Source of the DNA: Desulfurellaceae bacterium bin18
GTDB taxonomy: Bacteria; Desulfobacterota; Binatia; Bin18
Direction of reading: 5' to 3'
DNA: 32,201 nucleotides
NCBI GenBank assembly: GCA_002238415.1
Contig: MPMI01000051.1
Span: 1 to 32,201, forward strand
Position numbers and translations under genes: made by a program. The notes beneath the pieces were generated by a model. It did no database searches. It was given only the letters and a program-made list of their open reading frames with translations, and had not been told where the DNA came from. Position 1 is the first letter of the stretch. Each line of letters opens with the position of its first letter. Shown here one piece after another: positions 23,747 to 32,201 of the stretch.

Positions 23747-23788
23747 TCTGTTGTCACGAAGCGAACTGATAGAGAGTGAGTCTGAAAT

Positions 23789-24043
23789 ATGGATGCACAA
23801 ATTTGGTCGCTTGTTGTTCTCTTCATCTTCGGCTCGGTCTTTGTTGCGGTGGTTGGAGGGCTGGCGCTGACCGTGTGGCTCATCTGGAGAAAAAGCACGC
23901 CCAAACAGGGACATCTGGCCCAGGCGGATGAAGCCCAGATGATTCAGGAACTCTATCAGGGCCTATCCAAGATGGAGGCCCGCGTGGAAGCGTTGGAAAC
24001 GCTTTTGCTTGACCAGGAAAGGAAAGGAGAAGGAAAACGATGA
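23789..24043 (+). CDS. pspB: Phage shock protein B (PspB)
   Basis: 84-residue PspB. One N-terminal membrane helix (WSLVVLFIFGSVFVAVVGGLALTVWLIW) is followed by a cytoplasmic coiled coil (QMIQELYQGLSKMEARVEALETLLLDQE). With PspC it senses envelope stress and releases PspA from PspF. Its stop overlaps the pspC start by four bases (ATGA), so the two are translationally coupled. Confidence 0.9.
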   Translation: MDAQIWSLVVLFIFGSVFVAVVGGLALTVWLIWRKSTPKQGHLAQADEAQMIQELYQGLSKMEARVEALETLLLDQERKGEGKR

Positions 24044-24420
24044 CAACAGCCGAACGCCCGACGGGCTTATACCGGTCACGCGACGGGATGCTGCTCGGTG
24101 TGTGTAAAGGGATCGCCGACTATCTCGATATTTCACTCTTTTGGACGCGGATGCTGACCATCCTGTTTTTTCTCTTCTCCGGGCTGTGGCCTGTGGGCGG
24201 CCTGTATCTATTGGCTGCGATGGTGATGAAGCCCGAACCTGTCGTGCCGTTCGCAAGTGCGGGCGAACGCGAGTTCTACGACGCCTACGTCAACTCGCGC
24301 GGGCTGGCTCTCCACCGTTTGAAACACACCTTCGATCATCTCGACCGTCGCATCCAACGGATGGAAGATGTGGTGACGAATCGCGAGTATGAGTGGGAGC
24401 AGCGTCTGCACAAATCATAA
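24040..24420 (+). CDS. pspC: Phage shock protein C (PspC)
   Basis: 126-residue PspC. The PspC-domain opening (GLYRSRDGMLLGVCKGIADYLDIS) leads into a membrane helix (MLTILFFLFSGLWPVGGLYLLAAMVM). A charged C-terminal helix (RLKHTFDHLDRRIQRMEDVV) follows, as expected for a coiled-coil tail. It partners PspB at the inner membrane. No pspD or pspE follows; the next gene, after 95 bases, is an exported dehydrogenase. Confidence 0.92.
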   Translation: MTTAERPTGLYRSRDGMLLGVCKGIADYLDISLFWTRMLTILFFLFSGLWPVGGLYLLAAMVMKPEPVVPFASAGEREFYDAYVNSRGLALHRLKHTFDHLDRRIQRMEDVVTNREYEWEQRLHKS

Positions 24421-24515
24421 GCCGTCCCTTCTCCCTTCCGGCCCACCGCTGCTGCGCTAGCAGAACGACCAAATGCGCGGTAAATAGTGTAGAGTTGAGC
24501 ATGAAGGAGGGGATC

Positions 24516-26438
24516 ATGATACAGTACTGGAGCTCGACTCACACGCACCGGTGGCACATCCGTTGGGCAGCCGGCCTGGCCGTAGCGCTCACCGGTTTGT
24601 TCTGCTCTCCAAGCTGGGCCGTTACCCCAGCGGAGCAGAAGCCCGATGGTCAGGCGTTGTATGAGCAGCACTGCGCGAAATGTCACGCCGGACAATCAAC
24701 CCGTGCGGCGCAGCTTGACATTATGCGCCGCCTGCCGGCCGAGTTCGTGCTGCACTCGCTGGAACTGGGAAAAATGAAATTCCAAGGGGTGCTGCGGACC
24801 AACGAAGAGCGCCGTGCCATCTCCGAATGGGTCACCAGCAAGAAGCTCAAACCGGAGGCGGCTACCGATGAAACGGTGGCGGGTTTTTGTGCCGACGCCC
24901 CAGGCGAATTCATGGTCGCAGACGACACTCCGCAGTGGAACGGCTGGGGTGTGGATGCCGTCAACAGCCGTTTTCAGCCCGCGGAACAGGCCGGGGTCAG
25001 CGCGGCACAGGTCTCCAAGCTGAAGGTCAAATGGGTGTTTGGCCTGCCGATGGACTACCAGACCTCCCAGCCGACTGTGGTCGGCAACCGGGTCTTTGTC
25101 GGCACCATGAAAGGCCGGGTGTATTCGATTGATGCCAAGACCGGCTGTCTGTACTGGTCGATGAAACCCAGATCTGGGGTGCGTTCGACCCTGGTCGTCG
25201 GGAAACTGCCAGGAACCGACCCGGCCCGCTATGTGGTCTATTTCGGGGATTCCGAAGCCACGGTGTATGCCCTGGACGCCCGGACGGGCACGGAGTTATG
25301 GCGCAACAAGATTGACGATCATCCCATGGCGCGTATCACCGGCACGCCCAAGCTGCACGGGAATCGGCTCTACGTGCCCCTGACGGCCCTGGAAGAGGCG
25401 GCCGGCGCGGATGCCGACTATGAATGCTGTACCTTTCGGGGCACGCTGGTGGCCATGAATCCGGTGAATGGCAAGATGGTCTGGAAGACCTATACGATTC
25501 CGGAGCCGGCCGTTCCGGTCCGGAAAAACAGAAAGGGCACCCAGTTGTGGGGCCCCTCGGGAGCCTCGGTCTGGTCCTCTCCCACCCTCGATCTGGAACG
25601 TGGTCGGCTGTATGTCACGACCGGTGACAACTATTCCGACCCGGCTTCACTCACCAGCGATGCCATCGTGGCCTTCGATCTGAGAACGGGCGAATTCCTC
25701 TGGTCGCAGCAGTTCACGCCGAACGATGCCTGGAATATCGGCTGTGAGACCGATGACGACTCAAACTGTCCCGAGGCCAGGGGGCCGGATCTGGACTTTG
25801 GCTCGTCGGCGATTCTGGTCAAGCTGCCCAGCGGCAAGCGCGTCCTCCTGGCCGGACAGAAATCCGGCGTCCTCCACGCCGTAGACCCGGACCGGGACGG
25901 TGAAATTCTCTGGCAGCAGCGATTGGGCAAGGGCGGTCTGATCGGGGGCATCCAGTGGGGGCCGGCGGCCGATGCCCAGACCATCTATGTGGCCCTGTCC
26001 GACATCGGTATTGAGACCCACAAAGATAAAGACCTGGGCTGGACGACCAGCCTCGACGGGAATGTCGGCGGCGGGATGTTTGCCTATGATGTGGAGACGG
26101 GCGAGCGTAAATGGCATACCCCGCCCCCAGGCTGTAACGGGCGCGCCCAGTGCAGCCCGGCGCAGTCCGCGGCCATATCCGTGATCCCCGGCGTGGTCTT
26201 TTCCGGTTCTGTTGATGGCCATCTGCGCGCCTACTCAGCCGCGGACGGCGCCGTGGTCTGGGAGTATAACGCCGACCAGGAATACGAAAGCACGAATGGG
26301 GTCCAGACCAAAGGAGGCTCGTTCGACGGGCCCGGCCCGACGATTGTCGACGGCATGCTGTATGTGAATTCCGGCTACGGCTATTGGGGCGGCATGCCGG
26401 GCAACGCGCTGCTGGCCTTTTCGATCGAGGCAGAGTAG
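24516..26438 (+). CDS. PQQ-dependent quinohaemoprotein dehydrogenase, PVA-dehydrogenase type, copy 1
   Basis: 640-residue exported enzyme. It starts at the ATG after AAGGAGGGG; the in-frame ATG at 24501 contains the ribosome site itself. A signal peptide ends near SPSWA. A cytochrome c domain follows, with CAKCH (Cys53, Cys56, His57) and a likely Met ligand at Met87. An eight-bladed PQQ propeller fills the rest (VFGLPMDYQTSQPTVVG, ALDARTGTELW, the vicinal Cys pair in YECCTFRG, LWGPSGASVWSSP, TTGDNYSDPASLTSDA, CPEARGPDLDFGS). The family oxidises polyvinyl alcohol or other secondary alcohols in the periplasm and passes electrons to cytochrome c. The substrate here is unknown. It is first of four paralogues. 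Confidence 0.88.
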   Translation: MIQYWSSTHTHRWHIRWAAGLAVALTGLFCSPSWAVTPAEQKPDGQALYEQHCAKCHAGQSTRAAQLDIMRRLPAEFVLHSLELGKMKFQGVLRTNEERRAISEWVTSKKLKPEAATDETVAGFCADAPGEFMVADDTPQWNGWGVDAVNSRFQPAEQAGVSAAQVSKLKVKWVFGLPMDYQTSQPTVVGNRVFVGTMKGRVYSIDAKTGCLYWSMKPRSGVRSTLVVGKLPGTDPARYVVYFGDSEATVYALDARTGTELWRNKIDDHPMARITGTPKLHGNRLYVPLTALEEAAGADADYECCTFRGTLVAMNPVNGKMVWKTYTIPEPAVPVRKNRKGTQLWGPSGASVWSSPTLDLERGRLYVTTGDNYSDPASLTSDAIVAFDLRTGEFLWSQQFTPNDAWNIGCETDDDSNCPEARGPDLDFGSSAILVKLPSGKRVLLAGQKSGVLHAVDPDRDGEILWQQRLGKGGLIGGIQWGPAADAQTIYVALSDIGIETHKDKDLGWTTSLDGNVGGGMFAYDVETGERKWHTPPPGCNGRAQCSPAQSAAISVIPGVVFSGSVDGHLRAYSAADGAVVWEYNADQEYESTNGVQTKGGSFDGPGPTIVDGMLYVNSGYGYWGGMPGNALLAFSIEAE

Positions 26439-26472
26439 GCGTTTTCTTGCAACACAGAAAAGGGGGAGTGTG

Positions 26473-28383
26473 ATGGGTACGACAGACAAGGTTCGACCAA
26501 AAAAACTGACCGCCTGGCTGAGCGGGGCGCTGTGCTTTGCGGTGTTGCTGTGCGGCGTCCCGGCGAGTTGGGCACTGGACCCCGGCGCCCAATCGGCACC
26601 GGATGGAGAACAACTCTACCACAGCTACTGTGCCCAGTGTCATGAAGGCCAGGTGAAACGGGCTCCAATCCGTGAGGTCATGTCACGCCTGCCCGCAAAC
26701 ATGGTCTTGCATTCGCTGAGCGTGGGGAAAATGCGCATGCAGGGCTGGATGCGGACCATTCCCGAGCGCCGCGCCCTGTCCGAATGGATCACCGGCAAGA
26801 AGATCAAGGACACGGACGAGACGGCTGCCGGGTTTTGTGCGGACGCTCCCGGCGAGTTCTCCATTGAAGACGGAGCCCCGCAGTGGAACGGCTGGGGTGT
26901 TGACCACACCAATAGCCGCTTCCAATCGACCGAGCAGGCTGGCATCAGTGCAGATCAGGTGCCCAATCTCAGGGTCAAATGGGTGTTTGGCTTACCCATG
27001 GATTTTCGGGTCTCCCAGCCGACGGTGGTGGGTGGCCGGGTGTTTATCGGTTCGCTCCAGGGCCGGATTTATTCGCTCGATGCCAAAACCGGCTGCTTGT
27101 ACTGGTCGGTGAAAACGGACGGCGGGGTGCGTTCGACCATGGTGGTCGATACCCTGCCGGGCACCACCCCGCCGCGCTATGTGGTCTATGTAGGCGATGC
27201 GGCGGCAAACATGTACGCCCTGGACGCCCGCACGGGCAAAGAACTCTGGAAGGTGGACGTGGACGACCATCCCTTGTCGACGATTACCGGCACGCCCAAA
27301 ACGCACGGCAACCGGCTCTACGTGTCCACCACCGCCCTGGAGGAAATCGCGGGCTCCGACCCGACCTACGAGTGTTGTACGTTTCGCGGCAAGATCATGG
27401 CCCTCAACCGCTTTAACGGCAAGCTGGTGTGGCGAGCCTATATGCTGGACCCTGCCGTACCGGTTCGCAAGAATGCGATCGGCGTGCAGCTCTGGGGGCC
27501 GTCCGGCGCGTCGATCTGGTCTTCCCCCGCGCTCGACCCGGAGCGCAACCGCATGTATGTGACCACGGGCGATAATTATTCCGATCCGGCCTCGCTGACG
27601 AGCGATGCGGTGGTGGCTCTCGATCTGCGCACTGGGGAGGTCTTATGGTCGAAGCAATTTACGCCCAACGATGCCTGGAACGCGGGTTGTGAGTTGGAGG
27701 ACGATACCAACTGTCCGGAGGCGCGTGGCCCGGACCTGGACTTCGCCTCCTCGCCCATCCTGCGGATACTGCCCGACGGCCGGCGGATCATCCTGGCCGG
27801 CCAGAAGTCCGGGGTGATGCACGCCATAGACCCGGACCGGAACGGAGAGATTCTCTGGCAGGAGCGGGTCGGCAAGGGCGGCCTGGTTGGTGGAATTCAA
27901 TGGGGGTCGGCCGCGGACGCCAAACAGGTCTATGTGGCCCTGTCCGATATCGGGCTGAGGACCGTCAGGGATTCCGATATCGGCTTTGATACCAGGCTCG
28001 ATAGCAGTGTGGGCGGCGGTATGTTCGCCCTTGATATCAAAACCGGCGAGCGGAAATGGCATGTGCCCCCGCCAGGCTGCGGGGAGCGAACCAACTGTAG
28101 TCCGGCTCAGTCGGCCGCGGTATCTGCGCTGCCTGGGGTGGTCTTTTCCGGTTCCGTGGATAGCCATTTACGCGCCTATGCGACCGGCACCGGAGCGGTG
28201 GTGTGGGAGTATAACGCCGACCAGGAGTATGAGAGCACCAATGGCATCAAGACCCGCGGCGGCTCATTTGACGGCCCGGGCCCGACTATTGTCGATGGTA
28301 TGGTCTACATCCATTCGGGCTACGGTTTTTCCGGCGGCATCGGCGGGAACGCCCTGATCGCGTTTTCGGTGAATGGTGAATAA
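26473..28383 (+). CDS. PQQ-dependent quinohaemoprotein dehydrogenase, copy 2
   Basis: 636-residue paralogue with the same order: signal peptide ending near PASWA, cytochrome c motif CAQCH (53-57), then the PQQ propeller with YECCTFRG and CPEARGPDLDFASS. It begins 34 bases after copy 1 with AGGGGGAG upstream; a GTG one codon earlier (26470) is equally possible. The short spacing suggests that copies 1 and 2 share a transcript, which then ends at the hairpin at 28403-28432. A 106-base stretch (27781-27886) is identical in copy 4. Confidence 0.88.
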   Translation: MGTTDKVRPKKLTAWLSGALCFAVLLCGVPASWALDPGAQSAPDGEQLYHSYCAQCHEGQVKRAPIREVMSRLPANMVLHSLSVGKMRMQGWMRTIPERRALSEWITGKKIKDTDETAAGFCADAPGEFSIEDGAPQWNGWGVDHTNSRFQSTEQAGISADQVPNLRVKWVFGLPMDFRVSQPTVVGGRVFIGSLQGRIYSLDAKTGCLYWSVKTDGGVRSTMVVDTLPGTTPPRYVVYVGDAAANMYALDARTGKELWKVDVDDHPLSTITGTPKTHGNRLYVSTTALEEIAGSDPTYECCTFRGKIMALNRFNGKLVWRAYMLDPAVPVRKNAIGVQLWGPSGASIWSSPALDPERNRMYVTTGDNYSDPASLTSDAVVALDLRTGEVLWSKQFTPNDAWNAGCELEDDTNCPEARGPDLDFASSPILRILPDGRRIILAGQKSGVMHAIDPDRNGEILWQERVGKGGLVGGIQWGSAADAKQVYVALSDIGLRTVRDSDIGFDTRLDSSVGGGMFALDIKTGERKWHVPPPGCGERTNCSPAQSAAVSALPGVVFSGSVDSHLRAYATGTGAVVWEYNADQEYESTNGIKTRGGSFDGPGPTIVDGMVYIHSGYGFSGGIGGNALIAFSVNGE

Positions 28384-28402
28384 CGCGCGCTCTTGTCTTG
28401 CG

Positions 28403-28432
28403 AAAAGGGTGACCAAACGGTCGCCCTTTTTT
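28403..28432 (+). terminator. Rho-independent terminator after copy 2
   Basis: AAAAGGGTGACC and GGTCGCCCTTTT pair over twelve positions (one G-T) around an AAAC loop region, followed by more Ts. It stands 19 bases after the stop of copy 2 and closes the copy 1-copy 2 unit. Confidence 0.85.
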
Positions 28433-28485
28433 ATGTGTCTGAGGGAAGGCGAGGATGTCTCCTGGAAGAGCCCGGTGAGAGACAG

Positions 28486-28520
28486 AGGGGTTTGACACAG
28501 AACACTGCCAAGAGGCAAAA
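28486..28520 (+). promoter_or_regulatory. Shared leader element before copy 3
   Basis: GAGGGGTTTGACACA, then a conserved AAC, and GCAAAA 17 bases after TTGACA. The same spacing is found before copy 4 at 30546-30580. TTGACA is a consensus -35 box, but GCAAAA is a poor -10 box, so a normal sigma-70 promoter is only possible. It may be an activator site. Confidence 0.45.
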
Positions 28521-28549
28521 GAATGAGGAGATAAGGAGGGAGTGCACTT

Positions 28550-30472
28550 ATGACCAAAACATATCGAACGTGGCCGAACACAATTATGGCGAGAGGCGTG
28601 TCGAGCGTGTTGACCCTGGCGCTCGGGCTATTCATTGCTTCGTCCAGCTGGGCCTTCTCGCCGTCGGAACAGGCTATTGATGGGGAGCAACTCTACGGTC
28701 GTTACTGCGCCCACTGTCACGAAGGACAAGTAAAGCGGGCGCCCCACCGTGAAGTCATGTCACGCCTGCCCGCAGAAATGGTGCTGCACTCGCTCGAAGT
28801 CGGGAAGATGCGAGTCCAGGGTTGGATTCGAACCAGTGGCGAAAAGCGGGCCATGTCCGAATGGATAACGGGTAAGAAGCTCCCGCCACCCTCGGACGAA
28901 GAGGCGACGGTTGCCGGGTTTTGTGCGGACGCTCCAGGCACTTTTTCTATTGAAGACGGTGCCCCACAGTGGAATGGCTGGGGGGCTGACGGCTTCAACA
29001 CCCGGTATCAGCCTGCGGAGCAGGCTGGCATCAGTGCAGACCAGGTGTCCAATCTCAAGGTCAAATGGGTGTTTGGTTTGCCCATGGATTTCCGTGCCTC
29101 CCAGCCGACCGTTGCCGGCGGGCGTGTTTTTATTGGCTCGGTCAAAGGGTGGGCGTATTCGCTTGATGCCAAAACCGGTTGTTTATATTGGGCTGCCAGG
29201 ACTTCCGGTGGTGTGCGGGCGACTATGGTGGTGGATACCCTACCCGGTACAAATCCGCCGCGCCATGTTGTGTATGTGGGTGACACGGAGGCGAATGTCT
29301 ATGCGCTCGATGCCCGCACGGGTAAGCAATTGTGGAAAGTGGATGTGGATGATCATCCCCTCGCCACCATTACCGGCACGCCCAAAACGCACGGCAACCG
29401 CATCTATGTTTCGACCACAGCGCTCGAAGAGGTTGCGGGTGCTGACCCGCAGTATGAATGCTGTACTTTCCGCGGCAAATTGATGGCGCTCAATCGGTTC
29501 AACGGCAAATTAGTGTGGACGGGGTATACGCTTCCCGATCCACCCGCACCGGTACGCAAGAATGCGATCGGGACCCAATTATGGGGACCGTCCGGTGCAT
29601 CGATCTGGTCTTCGCCCGCCCTCGATCCCGAGCGGAACCGGATCTATGCCGCCACGGGCGACAATTATTCAGACCCGGCCTCACTCACGAGCGACGCCGT
29701 TGTTGCCTTCGATATGCGGACTGGCAAGCTGCTGTGGTCAAAACAGTTCACCGCGGGTGACGCCTGGAATGTCGGCTGTGAGATGGATGAAGATATCAAT
29801 TGCCCCGAAGCGCGCGGTCCGGATCTGGACTTTGCGTCGTCACCGATCCTGCGCATTTTACCCAATGGCCGGCGGGTCATTCTCGCCGGGCAAAAGTCGG
29901 GCGTGATGCACGCCATAGACCCTGATCGCAATGGTGAGGTTCTGTGGCAACATCGCGTCGGCAAGGGCGGCCTGGCGGGGGGCATTCAGTGGGGATCGGC
30001 AGCCGATGCCAAGCAGGTCTATGTCGCGCTGTCCGATATTGGGATGGTCCCGATTTCGGATTCCGATACGGGCTGGGCGGTACGGCTGGATGGCAGTGTT
30101 GGCGGCGGCATGTTTGCGCTCGACATCGAAAGCGGTGAGCGGAAATGGTATGTTCCGCCCGTTAGCTGTGAAGGCCGGCCCAAGTGTAGTCCGGCGCAAT
30201 CCGCTGCGGTTTCCGCTCTTCCGGGAGTGGTGTTTTCCGGTTCTGTCGATGGTCATCTGCGTGGCTACGCGACCGACACCGGGGAGGTCGTGTGGGATTA
30301 CAACGCCGACCAGGAGTATGAGAGCACCAACGGAGTAAAGACGAGAGGGGGGTCGTTTGACGGCCCTGGCCCAACGCTCGCGGGTGGCATGATGTACGTC
30401 AATTCCGGCTATGGTTTTTGGGGAGGTCAATCAGGAAATGCCTTGATTGCCTTCTCGGTGAATGGCGAGTAG
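28550..30472 (+). CDS. PQQ-dependent quinohaemoprotein dehydrogenase, copy 3
   Basis: 640-residue paralogue. The ATG follows AAGGAGGG. Signal peptide ends near SSSWA; cytochrome motif CAHCH (53-57); propeller motifs as in copy 1, including YECCTFRG and CPEARGPDLDFASS. Third-position choice looks less GC-biased than in copies 1, 2 and 4. It has its own leader (element at 28486-28520) and its own terminator, so it can be expressed separately from copies 1 and 2. It shares a 41-base identical stretch with copy 4 (29732-29772). Confidence 0.88.
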   Translation: MTKTYRTWPNTIMARGVSSVLTLALGLFIASSSWAFSPSEQAIDGEQLYGRYCAHCHEGQVKRAPHREVMSRLPAEMVLHSLEVGKMRVQGWIRTSGEKRAMSEWITGKKLPPPSDEEATVAGFCADAPGTFSIEDGAPQWNGWGADGFNTRYQPAEQAGISADQVSNLKVKWVFGLPMDFRASQPTVAGGRVFIGSVKGWAYSLDAKTGCLYWAARTSGGVRATMVVDTLPGTNPPRHVVYVGDTEANVYALDARTGKQLWKVDVDDHPLATITGTPKTHGNRIYVSTTALEEVAGADPQYECCTFRGKLMALNRFNGKLVWTGYTLPDPPAPVRKNAIGTQLWGPSGASIWSSPALDPERNRIYAATGDNYSDPASLTSDAVVAFDMRTGKLLWSKQFTAGDAWNVGCEMDEDINCPEARGPDLDFASSPILRILPNGRRVILAGQKSGVMHAIDPDRNGEVLWQHRVGKGGLAGGIQWGSAADAKQVYVALSDIGMVPISDSDTGWAVRLDGSVGGGMFALDIESGERKWYVPPVSCEGRPKCSPAQSAAVSALPGVVFSGSVDGHLRGYATDTGEVVWDYNADQEYESTNGVKTRGGSFDGPGPTLAGGMMYVNSGYGFWGGQSGNALIAFSVNGE

Positions 30473-30500
30473 CTGGCTCTTGCGTTTGAAGAAACGAATG

Positions 30501-30532
30501 AAAGGGTCGCCCACAGGGGCGATCCTTTTTTT
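30501..30532 (+). terminator. Rho-independent terminator after copy 3
   Basis: AAAGGGTCGCCC and GGGCGATCCTTT pair over twelve positions (one G-T) with an ACAG loop and a following T-run. It lies 28 bases after the stop of copy 3. It resembles the terminator after copy 2 in size and arms, fitting duplication of gene plus terminator. Confidence 0.88.
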
Positions 30533-30545
30533 GTCTGTCCGTTGG

Positions 30546-30580
30546 AGGGGTTTGACACAAAACGCTTCTCCGGGGCAAAA
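30546..30580 (+). promoter_or_regulatory. Shared leader element before copy 4
   Basis: GGAGGGGTTTGACACA, a conserved AAC, and GCAAAA at the same 17-base distance from TTGACA as before copy 3, with the bases between mostly different. Conservation of the two ends but not the middle suggests a binding site or promoter kept after duplication. Confidence 0.45.
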
Positions 30581-30617
30581 AGGGGGAAAAGAGGGATGGG
30601 AAAAAGGAGGTCGGTGT

Positions 30618-32201
30618 ATGTCTGTCCGTGACGAGTCTCCACAGCAAAAAATACGTGTCATGATCCAGGCTCTTGTGTGTAGTGCGCTGTTGTCGAGCTT
30701 GGGGATTCCATCGAGTTGGGCTCTCCCATCAACCGAAGGAGGAGCTGACGGCGAAGCGCTCTACCAGGCGCACTGTGCGCGCTGCCACGAGGGGCAGGTC
30801 AAACGTGCGCCGCACCGCAATGTCATGCAACGCCTGCCGGCCGTGATGGTCTTGCACTCCCTGGAACTCGGCAAGATGCAATTCCAGGGCATGACCCGGA
30901 CCAATCAAGAGCGACGCGCTTTAGCCGAATGGATCACCGGCAAGCAACTGCCGCCTCCGACCGAAAAGGATGAGACGGTCGCCGGATTTTGCGCAGACGC
31001 GCCGGGCGAGTTCGTGGTTGAAGACGGAGCCCCGCAGTGGAACGGCTGGGGGGTGGACGTCTTCAACACCCGCTTCCAATCCGCCGAGGCCGCCGGTATC
31101 AGCGCCGAGCAGGTGCCTGAGCTGAAGGTCAGGTGGGTGTTCGGGCTGCCCATGGATTTTCGGGTCTCCCAGCCGACTGTGGTCGGCGGCCGGGTCTTTA
31201 TCGGCTCGATGAAGGGCCTGGTGTACGCGCTTGACGCCAAAACCGGCTGCCTGCACTGGTCGGTCAAAACCGCGGCCGGGGTGCGCGCCACCCCGGTAGT
31301 TGACAACCTGCCCGCGACCAACCCGCCGCGCCACGTCGTCTATGTCGGCGATTCCGAGGCCAATCTCTACGCCCTTGATGCCCAGACCGGCCGGCAGCTC
31401 TGGCGGGTCAGAATCGACGACCATCCCCTGGCGCGTATCACCGGCACACCCAAAACACACGGCAACCGCATCTATGCCTCGGCCACCGCGCTTGAAGAAG
31501 TCGCCGGCGGCGACCCCAGCTATGAGTGCTGCACGTTTCGCGGCTCCATGGTGGCCTTAAACCGTTTTAACGGCAAGCTGGTCTGGCGATCGTATACTAT
31601 CCCGGAGCCGCCGGCGCCGGTTCGCAAGAATAAGGTCGGCGTGCAGTTGTGGGGGCCGTCCGGCGCCTCGGTCTGGTCCTCTCCCGCCCTCGACCCCGAG
31701 CGCAACCGTGTCTATGTCACCACGGGCGATAATTACTCCGACCCAGCCTCACTGACGAGTGATGCGGTGATGGCCTTCGACATGCGGAGCGGCCAAGCCC
31801 TGTGGTCAAAACAGTTCACCGCGGGTGACGCCTGGAATGTTGCCTGCGAGACCGAGGACGATACCAACTGTCCCGAGGCGCGCGGTCCGGACCTGGACTT
31901 CGCCTCCTCGCCCATCCTGCGCATTCTGCCCGACGGTCGGCGGATCATCCTGGCCGGCCAGAAGTCCGGGGTGATGCACGCCATAGACCCGGACCGGAAC
32001 GGAGAGATTCTCTGGCAGGAGCGGGTCGGCAAGGGCGGCCTGGCCGGCGGGATTCAATGGGGCTCGGCGGCCGATGCCAAACAGGTCTATGTGGCCCTGT
32101 CCGATATCGGCCTCAGGACGGTAGAGAACTCGGACACGGGCTGGGCTACCACCCTGGACGGCAGCGTTGGGGGCGGCATGTTTGCCATTGATATCGAGAG
32201 C
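30618..32201 (+). CDS. PQQ-dependent quinohaemoprotein dehydrogenase, copy 4 (cut by window end)
   Basis: First 528 residues of a fourth paralogue; the frame is open to the last base and the rest lies outside the window. The ATG follows AAGGAGG. Signal peptide ends near PSSWA; cytochrome motif CARCH (53-57); propeller motifs include YECCTFRG, LWGPSGASVWSSP and CPEARGPDLDFASS. Roughly 110 residues are missing by comparison with the other copies. Segments are base-for-base identical to copy 2 (31938-32043) and copy 3 (31800-31840), suggesting gene conversion. Confidence 0.88.
   Translation, partial: MSVRDESPQQKIRVMIQALVCSALLSSLGIPSSWALPSTEGGADGEALYQAHCARCHEGQVKRAPHRNVMQRLPAVMVLHSLELGKMQFQGMTRTNQERRALAEWITGKQLPPPTEKDETVAGFCADAPGEFVVEDGAPQWNGWGVDVFNTRFQSAEAAGISAEQVPELKVRWVFGLPMDFRVSQPTVVGGRVFIGSMKGLVYALDAKTGCLHWSVKTAAGVRATPVVDNLPATNPPRHVVYVGDSEANLYALDAQTGRQLWRVRIDDHPLARITGTPKTHGNRIYASATALEEVAGGDPSYECCTFRGSMVALNRFNGKLVWRSYTIPEPPAPVRKNKVGVQLWGPSGASVWSSPALDPERNRVYVTTGDNYSDPASLTSDAVMAFDMRSGQALWSKQFTAGDAWNVACETEDDTNCPEARGPDLDFASSPILRILPDGRRIILAGQKSGVMHAIDPDRNGEILWQERVGKGGLAGGIQWGSAADAKQVYVALSDIGLRTVENSDTGWATTLDGSVGGGMFAIDIES

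Noticed and set aside
25819..26643. A 274-codon antisense frame across dehydrogenase copies 1 and 2
   Set aside because: Arg/Pro-rich shadow of a GC-rich gene, with no ribosome site or recognisable domain.
24516..32201. The tandem dehydrogenases as an assembly artefact
   Set aside because: The copies have different leaders, signal peptides and many synonymous differences, so they are real paralogues; only local patches are identical.
1..32201. CRISPR array, tRNA, rRNA or transposase gene
   Set aside because: No regular spaced repeats, no cloverleaf-like sequences and no transposase motifs were found by reading both strands; a tool-based scan was not possible.

Overview
The window looks like chromosomal DNA from an uncultured, GC-rich, Gram-negative-type bacterium. 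It has a sigma-54-driven psp envelope-stress operon, exported cytochrome c/PQQ dehydrogenases, an amide and urea nitrogen locus, and lone thiolase and MaoC genes. This mix recalls Tectomicrobia/Entotheonella or deltaproteobacterial genomes. The taxonomic guess rests on gene content only and is weak.

Layout. (1) 87-6874, minus strand: MATE exporter, Rid protein, amidase, LLM flavin oxidoreductase, a second Rid protein, EamA transporter and family 2 glycosyltransferase. The oxidoreductase/amidase/Rid core suggests catabolism of an amide or N-heterocycle. (2) 6937-11662: a transglutaminase-like gene divergent from ureF-ureAB(fused)-ureC-ureD. UreC keeps all nickel ligands and the catalytic flap histidine, but the flap cysteine is Ala and a substrate-pocket loop is four residues shorter. 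No ureE or ureG is present. (3) 11673-15962: small accessory genes, comprising an unknown protein, a MazF/ribbon-helix-helix pair, a GNAT acetyltransferase, a cupin, a LOG-family hydrolase, serine acetyltransferase and a stand-alone B3/4 domain. (4) 16044-18079: an AT-richer island with a DUF2283 gene pair and a TIR plus membrane/macro-domain pair that matches type II Thoeris anti-phage architecture. (5) 18120-21528: dGTPase, a thiolase-like protein without the usual cysteine, a small four-Cys protein and a MaoC hydratase. (6) 21529-21833: gene-free, with two inverted copies of an interspersed GC-rich repeat around a perfect 16-bp hairpin. (7) 21834-24420: pspF divergent from pspABC, with a clear sigma-54 promoter. 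(8) 24516 to the window end: four tandem paralogues of a polyvinyl-alcohol-dehydrogenase-type quinohaemoprotein. The fourth runs off the window and carries sequence patches identical to copies 2 and 3.

Functionally, the left third reads as nitrogen scavenging (amide, then ammonia or urea, with exporters). The centre reads as defence and stress cargo. The right third reads as an envelope-stress operon followed by an expanded set of periplasmic alcohol dehydrogenases. The points most worth checking are the remodelled urease, the type II Thoeris-like pair and the mosaic dehydrogenase array. No tRNA, rRNA, CRISPR array or transposase gene was seen.
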